Shown here: one piece after another, positions 26,440 to 34,680 of the stretch
Layout of the letters: each line of letters begins with the position of its first letter
Numbering within the stretch: the first letter of the stretch is position 1
From: an uncultured Verrucomicrobiota bacterium
Lineage (GTDB): Bacteria > Verrucomicrobiota > Verrucomicrobiia > Opitutales > Opitutaceae
Reading direction: 5' to 3'
Assembly: GCA_903904685.1 (NCBI GenBank)
Contig: CAIVDS010000012.1
Coordinates: 1 to 56,188, forward strand
Length of the DNA stretch: 56,188 nucleotides
Made by a program: the position numbers and the translations under genes
Notes under the pieces: generated by a model
Database searches by the model: none
Seen by the model: only the letters and a program-made list of their open reading frames with translations
What the model was told of the DNA's origin: nothing

Positions 26440-27720
26440 TTAAAAAATGGCCGGACTATTGGGAGGCGCCAGCGGGGCGCCTTCGGGCACGGGCAGGCCG
26501 AGGCGTTGCAGTTCCTGTGGACACGACTTGAAACAGCGGGCGCAGGCGACGCATCGGGTCTGGTCCGCTTCGTAGTCGTAGCGTTTGCGGCGGATAGCGA
26601 GCGAGATCAGTTTACCGCCGGCCACCAGCGCGATCCACACGCCGCACCACCGACCTGCCAGCACATACCGGTCTCGCACCGATTGCGCATCGGCATACAA
26701 ATTCTCCACCGGGGCGCCGGTTGCGCGGAATGCGGCCGACGCATCGGTCGTATCCGTGGCTTTGCCGGTCTCCTCGAGATAAATCCGTTCCGCCAGACTC
26801 ACGGTCCGGTGTTTGTGCGCCAGACGTTTCCCCGTCAATCCGCCGAGCCAGCCTCCGGAAACAAGGAGAAGAGGCAGCAGCAAAATCATCGCGGCAAGTC
26901 GTCGTTTGTCTGTCTTTACGGTGCGCGAAGGGGTTTCGATGGTGGCTGGATTGATGGCATCAAACGGGCATGACTGCTCGCACAACCGACACTGCGTGCA
27001 GGTGTCCGGGGTGATCCGGACCCGCCACTTCGCCACGTTCGACGCCATGCCTAGAATCACGCCATAGGGGCACAGGAAGCGGCAGTAGGGGCGCCCGATA
27101 AACATGCCGAACACCAGAAGCTCGATACCGCACGACACCATCAATGCGCTGCCGCTGAACCGAAAAATGGTCACGAACGGATCGTATTGGCAGATGATAT
27201 ACCCGCCGCCCGTCGCCGCAAAAATCATAGCCAGCCCGAGATACATGTATGGGATCAACCGCAGCCCGTGCTCCAGCCACACCGGCACTTTGACGGGTTT
27301 GATCAACATCAAATCCTGCAACGCGCCGTGCGGGCAGACCGACGAACAAAACACACGCCCGAACAAGAGGGCGAACACCAGCGGAGCCAGTCCGAAAGCC
27401 AGCACAGTTGCGGGCACACCGAATGACGAATCAGCGAGTCCTTGCGCGATGTTTTGAATGCTACCGATCGAGCAGATGCATCCTTTCCGCCAAAATCCGA
27501 AATACATAACGGAAAAAGTCCCCAGCGCCACCAGGCCGCGCCGTGACCGGCCCCTAAGCGCCAACCAAGACGCCAGCGCGAGTGCCATTAACAACACGAT
27601 GACATCGAAATGCTCCATCCACGGCCCGCGTGGCAGCGGAGCAAGGAAGCCGGGTAGCTTGTGGCCGGTTTCGGTGAATTCAGGCGGCGGGAACCGCTGG
27701 GCGGCGAGTAACCAAATCAT
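26440..27720 (-). CDS. NapH/NosR-like membrane polyferredoxin
   Basis: A 426-residue inner-membrane Fe-S protein with about five to six helices. Two CxxxCP motifs (GRVFCSSVCP ending at 130; GRPYCRFLCPYG ending at 220) flank the membrane core, as in NapH, CcoG and the C-terminal half of NosR. The first cytoplasmic [4Fe-4S] motif is CTQCRLCEQSCP at 241-252; a second, CVACARCFKSCP, lies at 390-401. C81 and C83 (GCICS) form a further Cys pair. The FMN domain of NosR is absent. The expected role is to pass electrons between the quinone pool or cytosolic carriers and periplasmic Fe-S proteins. Its ATG overlaps the stop of the Tat ferredoxin gene by 4 nt, so the pair resembles NapG-NapH. Confidence 0.9.
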   Translation of the reverse strand: MIWLLAAQRFPPPEFTETGHKLPGFLAPLPRGPWMEHFDVIVLLMALALASWLALRGRSRRGLVALGTFSVMYFGFWRKGCICSIGSIQNIAQGLADSSFGVPATVLAFGLAPLVFALLFGRVFCSSVCPHGALQDLMLIKPVKVPVWLEHGLRLIPYMYLGLAMIFAATGGGYIICQYDPFVTIFRFSGSALMVSCGIELLVFGMFIGRPYCRFLCPYGVILGMASNVAKWRVRITPDTCTQCRLCEQSCPFDAINPATIETPSRTVKTDKRRLAAMILLLPLLLVSGGWLGGLTGKRLAHKHRTVSLAERIYLEETGKATDTTDASAAFRATGAPVENLYADAQSVRDRYVLAGRWCGVWIALVAGGKLISLAIRRKRYDYEADQTRCVACARCFKSCPQELQRLGLPVPEGAPLAPPNSPAIF

Positions 27721-28265
27721 ACCTGTTCCCCGCGGCTTTTGAACTTGTATGGCTGGTCAACCGGGACGCGGTGGATGGCGTCGGCGGGACAGGCGCGTGC
27801 GATCGAGCATTCGTTGCAATGGACGCAAACATTATGGCGGATTTGGAGATGGAGCGAACCGTTGCCGAACATTGTGCAGCCCTTGACGCATTTGGCGCAG
27901 CCGACGCAGAGCGGCTCGTTTATCGTGTATTCGTAATACGGATCCTCGACAAATGTGCGAAAGATCGCGCCGGTGGGGCAAAGCTGGTTTTCGGCGGCGG
28001 TGTTAAGGCTGTTTGGCTGGGGTTCGAAGTAACCGGTGCACAACCGGCAGTAACCGCATATGTCAAAACTGTGGACGCACTTGACCGCCGACTGTTCGAG
28101 CACGCACTCGGTCGCACACAGGCCGCACTGGGTGCATTTCCATGGATCAATCTGCCAGACCTTGCCGTCAGCTTTTGCCTTGTGGACAAATGAGGCGAAC
28201 AGGCCGCCTAAACCGACCATGGTGGCGCTTCTAACCGCGTTGAGGAAGAAATCGCGCCGTTTCAT
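27717..28265 (-). CDS. Tat-exported four-cluster ferredoxin (NapG-like)
   Basis: A 182-residue periplasmic ferredoxin. MKRRDFFLNAVRSATMVGLG is a twin-arginine signal followed by a hydrophobic stretch. Four Cys groups follow: CTQCGLCATEC at 44-54, CGYCRLC at 70-76 with an isolated LCP at 95-97, CVGCAKCVKGC at 120-130, and CVHCNECSIARACP at 147-160. This is enough for four [4Fe-4S] clusters, as in NapG and DmsB-like carriers. It probably accepts electrons from, or donates them to, the membrane polyferredoxin immediately downstream. It overlaps the upstream 62-residue gene by 4 nt. Confidence 0.9.
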   Translation of the reverse strand: MKRRDFFLNAVRSATMVGLGGLFASFVHKAKADGKVWQIDPWKCTQCGLCATECVLEQSAVKCVHSFDICGYCRLCTGYFEPQPNSLNTAAENQLCPTGAIFRTFVEDPYYEYTINEPLCVGCAKCVKGCTMFGNGSLHLQIRHNVCVHCNECSIARACPADAIHRVPVDQPYKFKSRGEQV

Positions 28266-28450
28266 CGCTTAGCCACCTTCCATGGCAAAGAGCAGTTATC
28301 CGCAACGTCACAGCCGCCGCATCCGCCTCGTGCCTCACAATCTTGCCGCCGACGGGACAGCACGATGCCGATCAGGCCGACTGCGCCCAGCAATGTGATG
28401 CGGACAGCGGTTTTAAAAAAATCGCGTCGTGTCTGCGGTCGGGCGTTCAT
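28262..28450 (-). CDS. 62-residue Tat-like, Cys-rich small protein
   Basis: A short protein with the twin-arginine start MNARPQTRRDFFKTAVR, a hydrophobic segment (ITLLGAVGLIGIVLS), then a Cys-rich tail with five Cys in CEARGGCGGCDVADNC. It could bind a metal or Fe-S cluster at the periplasmic face, or be a membrane-bound assembly factor. Four-nt ATGA overlaps at both ends with genuine neighbours make it very probably a real gene. I do not recognise a named family. Confidence 0.75.
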   Translation of the reverse strand: MNARPQTRRDFFKTAVRITLLGAVGLIGIVLSRRRQDCEARGGCGGCDVADNCSLPWKVAKR

Positions 28451-29478
28451 GCGATTTTCGGCGCGAAGATGCGGACGGTCTTGGCGGCAGGGTCGAGTGC
28501 CAGCACACGACCGGCGGAATCGCAGGCAACGTCAAAACCGAAACCGATCTGGCAATTAGCACAGGCTTTCTTTGCGAGATCCAAATCTTTCACGAGGTGT
28601 TCCGGACCTGCGACAACGCCTTCAAAGTTGCCTTTGGCATCGTAAATCTTGATTCGGTTCAGACCTTTCTCGCTGGTGACGAATTTGCCATCGGGGCGGC
28701 GCGTGAAATAGACTGGGTTGCAGCAGCCACAGAAACCCTCGACCGCCATCGACGGCGCACCCCAGCCGAGTTCGAATCTGCCGTCGGCGGTATAGGCTTC
28801 GATCTGGTGGCGCCCGGGGTTGTTCACCCAGAGCAGGCCGTCGTCTCCAAGCAGCACATGAAAATACGGACTCGGAACCACAAACCCGGGATTGCCGTCG
28901 CCGTGGTGTCCGAAGCGATTGAGCAATTTGCCGTTTGCGTCGCAATGGATGATCTCTCGGCGACCGGCATCAGCGAGGAAGATAGCCTGGCCGGAATCGG
29001 CTACGCCAGTGAGATAAGTTTTAGCGCCGAGCGGTTCGCTTCGGGCAAGTTGCCTGCCATTTTCGGCAAAAATTTCGAGATGATCTTTCAGCGCCACGCA
29101 GATCCGCGTGCCGGTGGCAGCCAGGGCAATAGGCTTGTCGGCGAGGGTAATGGCCGATTGGAGTCGCCCGTTAGGATCGAAGCATTTTACGCCGCGGTCG
29201 CCGCCGATGAACAGCGTGTTATTGGGACCAACAGCGATGCATTTCGGGTCCTCAAATCCGGTCGGTATTGATGCGGTTTCTTGATAGAGCAACTGCGCGG
29301 GATCGGTGTGTGCGAACTGGCTGACATCGTAAGTGAACCGCGGGTCCAGTGGAGATTTTCCAGTTTTCGCGTTGTCCGTACGTTTCGTGCAACCGGCAAG
29401 CCCGCCGGTGAGTGCCAGAAGGCCCGCACCCGCGGCGCCTAAAAAGCTGCGACGATTAAGTTTTGAATCATTGTTCAT
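28447..29478 (-). CDS. Tat lipoprotein NHL-propeller with CxCC and CxxC motifs
   Basis: A 343-residue exported lipoprotein. MNNDSKLNRRSFLGAAGAGL is a twin-arginine signal, with a lipobox LAGC placing the lipidated Cys at residue 30. NHL-type strands include CIAVGPNNTLFIGGDRGVKC and VLLGDDGLLWVNNPGRHQIE. Unusual for an NHL protein, EGFCGCCNPVYF (C250, C252, C253) and KKACANCQIG (C306, C309) with C319 could hold a metal or cluster. ATG at 29478 forms an ATGA overlap with the upstream propeller gene. The likely role is a periplasmic partner of the Tat ferredoxin, in electron transfer or metal handling. Confidence 0.85.
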   Translation of the reverse strand: MNNDSKLNRRSFLGAAGAGLLALTGGLAGCTKRTDNAKTGKSPLDPRFTYDVSQFAHTDPAQLLYQETASIPTGFEDPKCIAVGPNNTLFIGGDRGVKCFDPNGRLQSAITLADKPIALAATGTRICVALKDHLEIFAENGRQLARSEPLGAKTYLTGVADSGQAIFLADAGRREIIHCDANGKLLNRFGHHGDGNPGFVVPSPYFHVLLGDDGLLWVNNPGRHQIEAYTADGRFELGWGAPSMAVEGFCGCCNPVYFTRRPDGKFVTSEKGLNRIKIYDAKGNFEGVVAGPEHLVKDLDLAKKACANCQIGFGFDVACDSAGRVLALDPAAKTVRIFAPKIA

Positions 29479-30887
29479 GGATTTTCCCCGGTGACATCCA
29501 GACAAACCATTTGCGTGAGGTCGCGCGCCAGCAATCGGTTGCCTGCGAGTGCCAGTGGCGCCCACGAGTCGTGACCGTGGAGAACGCGATTTTTCACCAG
29601 TGGACGATACCCTGCGGGGCTGGCCTCTGCAAGTGTCAGCACGCCCTCGTCGTTCATCACAAACAACTTTCCGCCTGCGATCAGGAACGGGCCGAGGCCG
29701 AACTTGTCATTGCTGCCGCTGGTCCAGACGACCTTGCCCGTCAGGTCGATGCACGCGAGTTGTCCATCGGGACGCACGCCGTAAATGTGGTTCTGATACA
29801 GAATCGGCGTCTGCTGCGTCGCACCGAACACGGACGCAGGAAGACGGAATAATTCCACCGGAACGATTTTACCGTTGGTTTCTCGGAGTTGCAGCATTTT
29901 GGCCCCAGCATTGTAGCCGCCAGAAAGGAAAATTTTCCCGTCACCGGCGTCAACCGGCGAAGGAACCGTTGCGATCGAGATGATCCATTTGTCGGTTTCC
30001 CATAATACCGCACCGTCGCTGGCCGATACGCCCACCACACCGCGGCTGCCACAATAGACGTAGTGGAGTTTGCCGGCAAACTCCACAGGCACAATCGACG
30101 AGTGCGTCATTTTCCAATCGTGCGGATTGGGGGTCTTCCACACGACTTTTCCCGTCGCCAATTCGACGGCGATCATCAACGCGCCGCCGCCCGGAGCAAG
30201 GATGACACGGTCGTCATCCACAAGCGGACACTGTCCGGCATACCATTCCGGGACTTCGGCGTTATATTCCTTCACGAGGTCGATACCCCAGACAAACTGG
30301 CCGGTTACGGCGTCGAGGCAGACGACGTGGCATTTCGGACCGAGCGAGACGACATACCTGCCCACCAACGTCGGCGTCGTCCGGCTCATGCCGTGGTTAC
30401 GTTTCACTTTCACCGGGTAGGAAAATCGCCAGATTTCTTTGCCGTCAGCCAGCGAGAGGCAGCGCAGTGCGTCGGCGAGATTTTTCTGGTCGTAATCGAG
30501 CACATAAACCCGCCCGTCGCGCACGGCCGCGCCGGCGTAGCCTTCGCCGAGATCGACGGTCCAGAGCGGCGTCCATTTCTGGCCAATGGTTGCCGCATCG
30601 GCGGCGATGCCATTGCCATTGGGGCCGCGGAACCTTGGCCATGAGCCTGGTAACGCAGCGGGTGAGCCGGTGCCGACGATGAATTTTCCGGAGAGAAATG
30701 GTGACGATTGATCGGCTTGGCCGGCGGCACTGATACGGTCCATTCCGGGCTGGCGTTCCTTGATGAATCCGGACGGCAGCCGGCTGTTGCAAAGGATGAA
30801 GGCAAACACGGCACCGAACGCGGCGACAAGAATCAGCGCGGTAATAATCACCTGCTGCCCGGATTGTTTCGGTTGAGCTGGGAGCAT
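29475..30887 (-). CDS. Membrane-anchored PQQ-like beta-propeller, first gene of the redox operon
   Basis: A 470-residue protein with one N-terminal membrane segment (VIITALILVAAFGAVFAF), no cleavage site, and a periplasmic propeller that begins WPRFRGPNGNGIAADA. Repeats include DGRVYVLDYDQKN, SLADGKEIWRFSYPVK and AVTGQFVWGIDLVKEY. GGGAAAAG-type purine sequence (GGGAAAAG) directly precedes the ATG. As the first gene of the operon it is divergent from another propeller gene across a 126-nt region. PQQ binding is not shown; the name refers to repeat type only. Confidence 0.85.
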   Translation of the reverse strand: MLPAQPKQSGQQVIITALILVAAFGAVFAFILCNSRLPSGFIKERQPGMDRISAAGQADQSSPFLSGKFIVGTGSPAALPGSWPRFRGPNGNGIAADAATIGQKWTPLWTVDLGEGYAGAAVRDGRVYVLDYDQKNLADALRCLSLADGKEIWRFSYPVKVKRNHGMSRTTPTLVGRYVVSLGPKCHVVCLDAVTGQFVWGIDLVKEYNAEVPEWYAGQCPLVDDDRVILAPGGGALMIAVELATGKVVWKTPNPHDWKMTHSSIVPVEFAGKLHYVYCGSRGVVGVSASDGAVLWETDKWIISIATVPSPVDAGDGKIFLSGGYNAGAKMLQLRETNGKIVPVELFRLPASVFGATQQTPILYQNHIYGVRPDGQLACIDLTGKVVWTSGSNDKFGLGPFLIAGGKLFVMNDEGVLTLAEASPAGYRPLVKNRVLHGHDSWAPLALAGNRLLARDLTQMVCLDVTGENP

Positions 30888-30964
30888 CTTTTCCCACTCG
30901 TCCTATACAGATAAGTGTTCAGTTCAATTGTTATAGGGGCGCTCCTATTTTGGCATATTCGGTC

Positions 30965-30993
30965 TTGTTTCGTTTTACCGATGGAAATAAAAT
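30965..30993 (+). promoter_or_regulatory. Candidate sigma-70 promoter for the divergent propeller gene
   Basis: TTGTTT at 30965-30970 and TAAAAT at 30988-30993 are separated by 17 nt and lie about 20 nt before the ATG at 31014. It is the best -35/-10 match in the 126-nt divergent region; no equally good match was found for the minus-strand operon. Confidence 0.4.
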
Positions 30994-31013
30994 CCCGATG
31001 ATCCTTTAAAATT

Positions 31014-32276
31014 ATGAAATCCCTGCCCCTTCTTGCCGCAGTCATCGGCACCCTTTGCTGCATGCAATCCGCCACGATCCGCGCCTCGGACTGGCCCGAA
31101 TACCGGGGATCGAATACCGACGGTATCTCCACGGAAAAACTGAACCTAAATTGGTCCGAAAAACCGCCGAAGGTGCTGTGGAAAATCGCCACTAGCACCG
31201 GCTTCAGTTCATTTTCCGTTGGCGGCGGCAAGGCGTTCACCCAAGTGGTAAGAGACATCAACGGCGCTCCCCGCGAGGTTTGCGTGGCACTCGACGCGGC
31301 CACGGGAAGTGAATTGTGGTTTACTGATTTGGCGGTGGGCAAGGGCTACGGCGGTGGCGGCAAGGGGGACGGCCCTCGTTCGACTCCTGCCGTGAGCGAT
31401 GGCGTGGTTTTTATTTTGACCCCGGACTTGGTGTTACACGCCCTCAACGCGGAAACGGGCAAGCCCCTTTGGACACATGAACTGGTCAAGGAACATGCGG
31501 CGCGCACCATCGGCTGGAACAGCGCGGCCTCGCCGGTGATCGACGGCGATCTGGTATTCGTCATGGGCGGTGGCGCCGAGCAGTCCTTGCTGGCTTTCCA
31601 TAAAAAGACAGGGCAACTCGCCTGGAAAACCGGAACCGAATCGATCACCCATGCGACGCCTATTGTGACCACTATTTTGGGCGAACGGCAGGTGATTTTT
31701 TACTGTCAAAGCGGGCTCGTGTCGCTGGCGGTGAAGGACGGCAAAGTGCTGTGGCGGTTCCCCTACAAGTATTCTACATCTTCTGCGGCTTCCCCTGTCG
31801 TCAGCGGTGACATCGTCTTTTGCTCGGCCGGTTACGGAGTGGGCGGTGGAGCCTGCAAGATCACCAAGCAGGGATCCGGCTTCATGGTGACTCCCTTGTG
31901 GCTGACACCCGGCAACATTGAGGTGGCCAACCATTGGAGCACACCTGTTTGCAAGGACGGCCTCCTCTACGGCATGTTCAGCTTCAAGAAGGAAGGCGTC
32001 GGCCCGCTTAAGTGCGTGGAAATCGCCACAGGCACAATCAAGTGGGCGCAACCCGGCTTCGGCCAAGGCAATGTTGTCATGGCTGACGGCAAGATTATCG
32101 CTTTGGCGGACAATGGAGACCTAGTTGTCGTCGAAGCCACGCCCGCATCTTACAAGGAACTCGCCCGCATCAAGGCGGTCGCGGGCAAATGCTGGTCCAC
32201 TCCCGCCGTAAGCAACGGCTGCATCTTCGTCCGCAGCACCGAAGAGGGCGTCTGTCTTGAAGTCCGCTCACCTTGA
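31014..32276 (+). CDS. Secreted PQQ-like beta-propeller protein
   Basis: A 420-residue exported propeller. MKSLPLLAAVIGTLCCMQSA is a signal peptide, possibly ending at IRAS. The mature start DWPEYRGSNTDGI matches the motif seen in the other propellers of the window. Repeats include VALDAATGSELWFTDLAVG and ALNAETGKPLWTHELVK. It is divergently transcribed from the redox operon, which suggests shared regulation. It may be soluble in the periplasm, unlike the two membrane-anchored paralogues in the operon. Confidence 0.85.
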   Translation: MKSLPLLAAVIGTLCCMQSATIRASDWPEYRGSNTDGISTEKLNLNWSEKPPKVLWKIATSTGFSSFSVGGGKAFTQVVRDINGAPREVCVALDAATGSELWFTDLAVGKGYGGGGKGDGPRSTPAVSDGVVFILTPDLVLHALNAETGKPLWTHELVKEHAARTIGWNSAASPVIDGDLVFVMGGGAEQSLLAFHKKTGQLAWKTGTESITHATPIVTTILGERQVIFYCQSGLVSLAVKDGKVLWRFPYKYSTSSAASPVVSGDIVFCSAGYGVGGGACKITKQGSGFMVTPLWLTPGNIEVANHWSTPVCKDGLLYGMFSFKKEGVGPLKCVEIATGTIKWAQPGFGQGNVVMADGKIIALADNGDLVVVEATPASYKELARIKAVAGKCWSTPAVSNGCIFVRSTEEGVCLEVRSP

Positions 32277-32634
32277 ACGACTTACCTGGCTATGTTCACT
32301 CATTAAGGCCTTAAGATGAGGAGGCGGTTCTAAGGCAAAACGAGAGACCAGATGGTACCGATGTTGAAGACCCGCGAAGCATTCGCAGGCGGGCAAACCG
32401 CAGAGCAGGCCGAAGAGGGTTTATCGAGGTTGCTGCTGTGGTCGGAGTGTTCGGGCCAACACATGGAGGAATTTATTGAGGGAGCTGAGCGATGGCATAA
32501 CATCTAGCACTTTCGGCAGTGAGAGAAAATCCTCGTTTGTACTTGAACCCTTGGGCTACCGAAGTCTCCAATCCTGCCGGCAGCACCGTCGACTCTGATC
32601 TCGGATTTCGACTATTTTCTCGAAGCACTGCTTC
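32277..32634. other. Intergenic region with a palindrome and a decayed frame
   Basis: The 358 nt between the propeller gene and hisA, which converge here, contain TTAAGGCCTTAA at 32303-32314, with CTCAT and ATGAG outside it, a degenerate coding-like stretch at 32352-32507, and a short GAAGC-GCTTC hairpin just past the hisA stop. No intact gene is seen. Confidence 0.5.
32352..32507 (+). pseudogene. Possible transposase remnant
   Basis: A 51-codon stretch reads KTREAFAGGQTAEQAEEG, then LLLWSECSGQHMEEFIEGAE, and ends at a TAG. The pattern L-x2-W-x2-S...F followed by a His resembles the C-terminal part of ISL3-type transposases, but the match is by eye only. No inverted repeats or target duplication were found, so this is at most a decayed fragment. 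Confidence 0.25.
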
Positions 32635-33366
32635 TTAAACCGCAACACCGATTGCCTCGGCCACGGTAAAGCGTTTTTCGTAGATGGCCTTTCCGATGAT
32701 GACGCCGTCAAGATTAGTCTGTCTCTTGGATAGTGCGTTCAATGCCACAACATCGGAGAGCTGTGAAACCCCGCCGGAAGCGATAATCTGCGTTTTACCT
32801 GACACGGCCTTCGCCATCGCCTCCTGCGCTGGAAGATTCGGCCCCGTCATCATACCGTCGGTACCGATATCGGTATAAATGATCGTGCGTACACCCAGCA
32901 TGCTCATGCGTTTCGCCAAATCGATCGCGCCGGTGCCGGTCGTATCGACCCAGCCCTTGACCGCGACCCGGCCATTCTTGGCATCGATGCCCACCGCGAT
33001 TTTGTCTCCGAATACCTGAACCAGTTCGCCAACGAAAACCTCGCTCTCGGCCGCACGCGTTCCGATCACCACACGGCTCACACCAATGGCCAGCGCCCGT
33101 TCGACCGTGGCACGCGTGCGCATACCGCCGCCGAGTTGAACCTTCATGCCAAGCGCGGCAATGGCCTGCACCTTGGAGAAATTTTGAGGCTCGCCAGTGA
33201 ACGCGCCGTCAAGATCGACCACGTGGATCCATTCGCCGCTAGCCTGCTTGAAAGTCGTGGCGACCTCGGCGGGGTTTTCAAAGTAAACCGTTTCCTGATC
33301 GGCGCGGCCCTGTGTCAGCCGCACACAGCGGCCGCCCTTGATGTCGATGGCGGGATAAATCGTCAT
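32635..33366 (-). CDS. HisA, phosphoribosylformimino-AICAR-phosphate isomerase
   Basis: A 243-residue (beta/alpha)8-barrel enzyme of histidine biosynthesis. The N-terminal YPAIDIKGGRCVRL carries the first catalytic Asp, and TDIGTDGMMTGPN carries the second. HVVDLDGAFTG and VGIDAKNGRVAVKGW are HisA-type strands, and IASGGVSQL is a phosphate-binding loop. ATG at 33366 is preferred over an opening four codons earlier. It stands alone, with no other his gene in the window, as in organisms with scattered his genes. Converges on the propeller gene at 31014. Confidence 0.95.
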   Translation of the reverse strand: MTIYPAIDIKGGRCVRLTQGRADQETVYFENPAEVATTFKQASGEWIHVVDLDGAFTGEPQNFSKVQAIAALGMKVQLGGGMRTRATVERALAIGVSRVVIGTRAAESEVFVGELVQVFGDKIAVGIDAKNGRVAVKGWVDTTGTGAIDLAKRMSMLGVRTIIYTDIGTDGMMTGPNLPAQEAMAKAVSGKTQIIASGGVSQLSDVVALNALSKRQTNLDGVIIGKAIYEKRFTVAEAIGVAV

Positions 33367-33454
33367 AAAGACCAACATTTCAACAAACCCCTGCCGCGCG
33401 CAAAGGCTTTTTTACGCTTTGCCTCACCCCGCCCCCGCCTGCCACGGTTTCCAC

Positions 33455-34522
33455 ATGTCGAAATATCAGGCTCCCCCGTTTCTCGTCGATTTGCTTCATG
33501 CCCGCTCGCCCTCCGGCGCCGAGTTCGAGGCCCAGAAGGTCTTCGACCACTACGTCAAACCCGCCGCCGACACCTACGCGAAGGACGCGATGGGCAACCG
33601 CCTCGCCATACTCAACCCCAAGGGCGACCCCGTGCTGATGCTCGCCGGCCATATGGACGAGCTCGGCCTCATCATCACCTTCGTCAACAAAGACGGTTTC
33701 ATCTATTTCGACACTATCGGTGGCCATGACCGCACCGTCATCTCCGGCCGTCGTGTCGTCATTCAGACCGCCAACGGTCCGATTAAGGGTGTCACTGGAA
33801 AGCGCGCCATCCACCTAATGGACGATGCCGACCGCAAGAAGGTCCCCGAGATCCACGAAATCTGGATCGACATCGGCGTCCGCTCTAAAAAAGAAGCACT
33901 GGCGCGAGTTTCCATCGGCGACCCGGTCACCTACGACCACGAGTTTGAGCTGATCCACGGCAGCATCGGCACCGCCCGCGCCTTCGACAACAAAGTCGGC
34001 GCCTACATTGTCGGTGAAACGCTCATCCGTCTTGCCGCTTCAAAAAAGAAGCTCACCGCCAAGCTCGTCTCCGTCGCCACCGCCCAAGAGGAGATTGGCA
34101 CGCGCGGGGCGATCACGGCCGCCTATGCGGTCAATCCCCATATCGCCCTCGCCGTCGACGTCGGCCACGCGACCGATCATCCCGATTGCGACCAGCGCAA
34201 ATTCGGCGAGACGAAGCTCGGCGGTGGCCCGATCATCTGTCGCGGCCCCAACATTAACCCCAAGGTCTACGAGCACCTCGTGAAAGCAGCGAAGAAACTT
34301 AAGATTCCCTACCAACTCGAAGCCGATCCTCGCCCCACCGGCACCGATGCTCGCGCTATTCAAGTCGGCCGCGGCGGCATTGCCACCGGCTTGGTAAGCA
34401 TCCCGCTCCGCTACATGCACACTCCGAGCGAGGTCGTGGATCTTGTGGACGTGGAGCGCACCGTGCAGCTCTTCGTTGAATTCGCCCACGGTCTCCACAG
34501 AGGTGATTACCTGCACTGGTGA
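33455..34522 (+). CDS. M42-family metallo-aminopeptidase
   Basis: A 355-residue cytosolic metallopeptidase with usual family length. Candidate metal or catalytic residues appear in order: the His-x-Asp of LAGHMDELG, the Asp of ARAFDNKVG, the Glu-Glu of TAQEEIGTRG, the Asp of AVDVGHATD and the final His of LRYMHTPSEVVD. It probably degrades peptides. Cellulase-type annotation of some M42 proteins is historic and not supported here. ATG at 33455 gives the typical N-terminus. The upstream gene is divergent hisA; 158 nt of apparently empty sequence follow. Confidence 0.92.
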   Translation: MSKYQAPPFLVDLLHARSPSGAEFEAQKVFDHYVKPAADTYAKDAMGNRLAILNPKGDPVLMLAGHMDELGLIITFVNKDGFIYFDTIGGHDRTVISGRRVVIQTANGPIKGVTGKRAIHLMDDADRKKVPEIHEIWIDIGVRSKKEALARVSIGDPVTYDHEFELIHGSIGTARAFDNKVGAYIVGETLIRLAASKKKLTAKLVSVATAQEEIGTRGAITAAYAVNPHIALAVDVGHATDHPDCDQRKFGETKLGGGPIICRGPNINPKVYEHLVKAAKKLKIPYQLEADPRPTGTDARAIQVGRGGIATGLVSIPLRYMHTPSEVVDLVDVERTVQLFVEFAHGLHRGDYLHW

Positions 34523-34680
34523 ATTACTGTGGGAACATCAGTGGCTCCTACGCCGCCACACCTCCTGCGTCAGACTCCCCACTGTGCACGCCCTCCAAAA
34601 TCGTCTTCCTTTCTCAGCCACACACAGCCAAGACCTCTTCCGTCATGCCCAATACGCGGCTATCTAAACCGCAAATGCTT

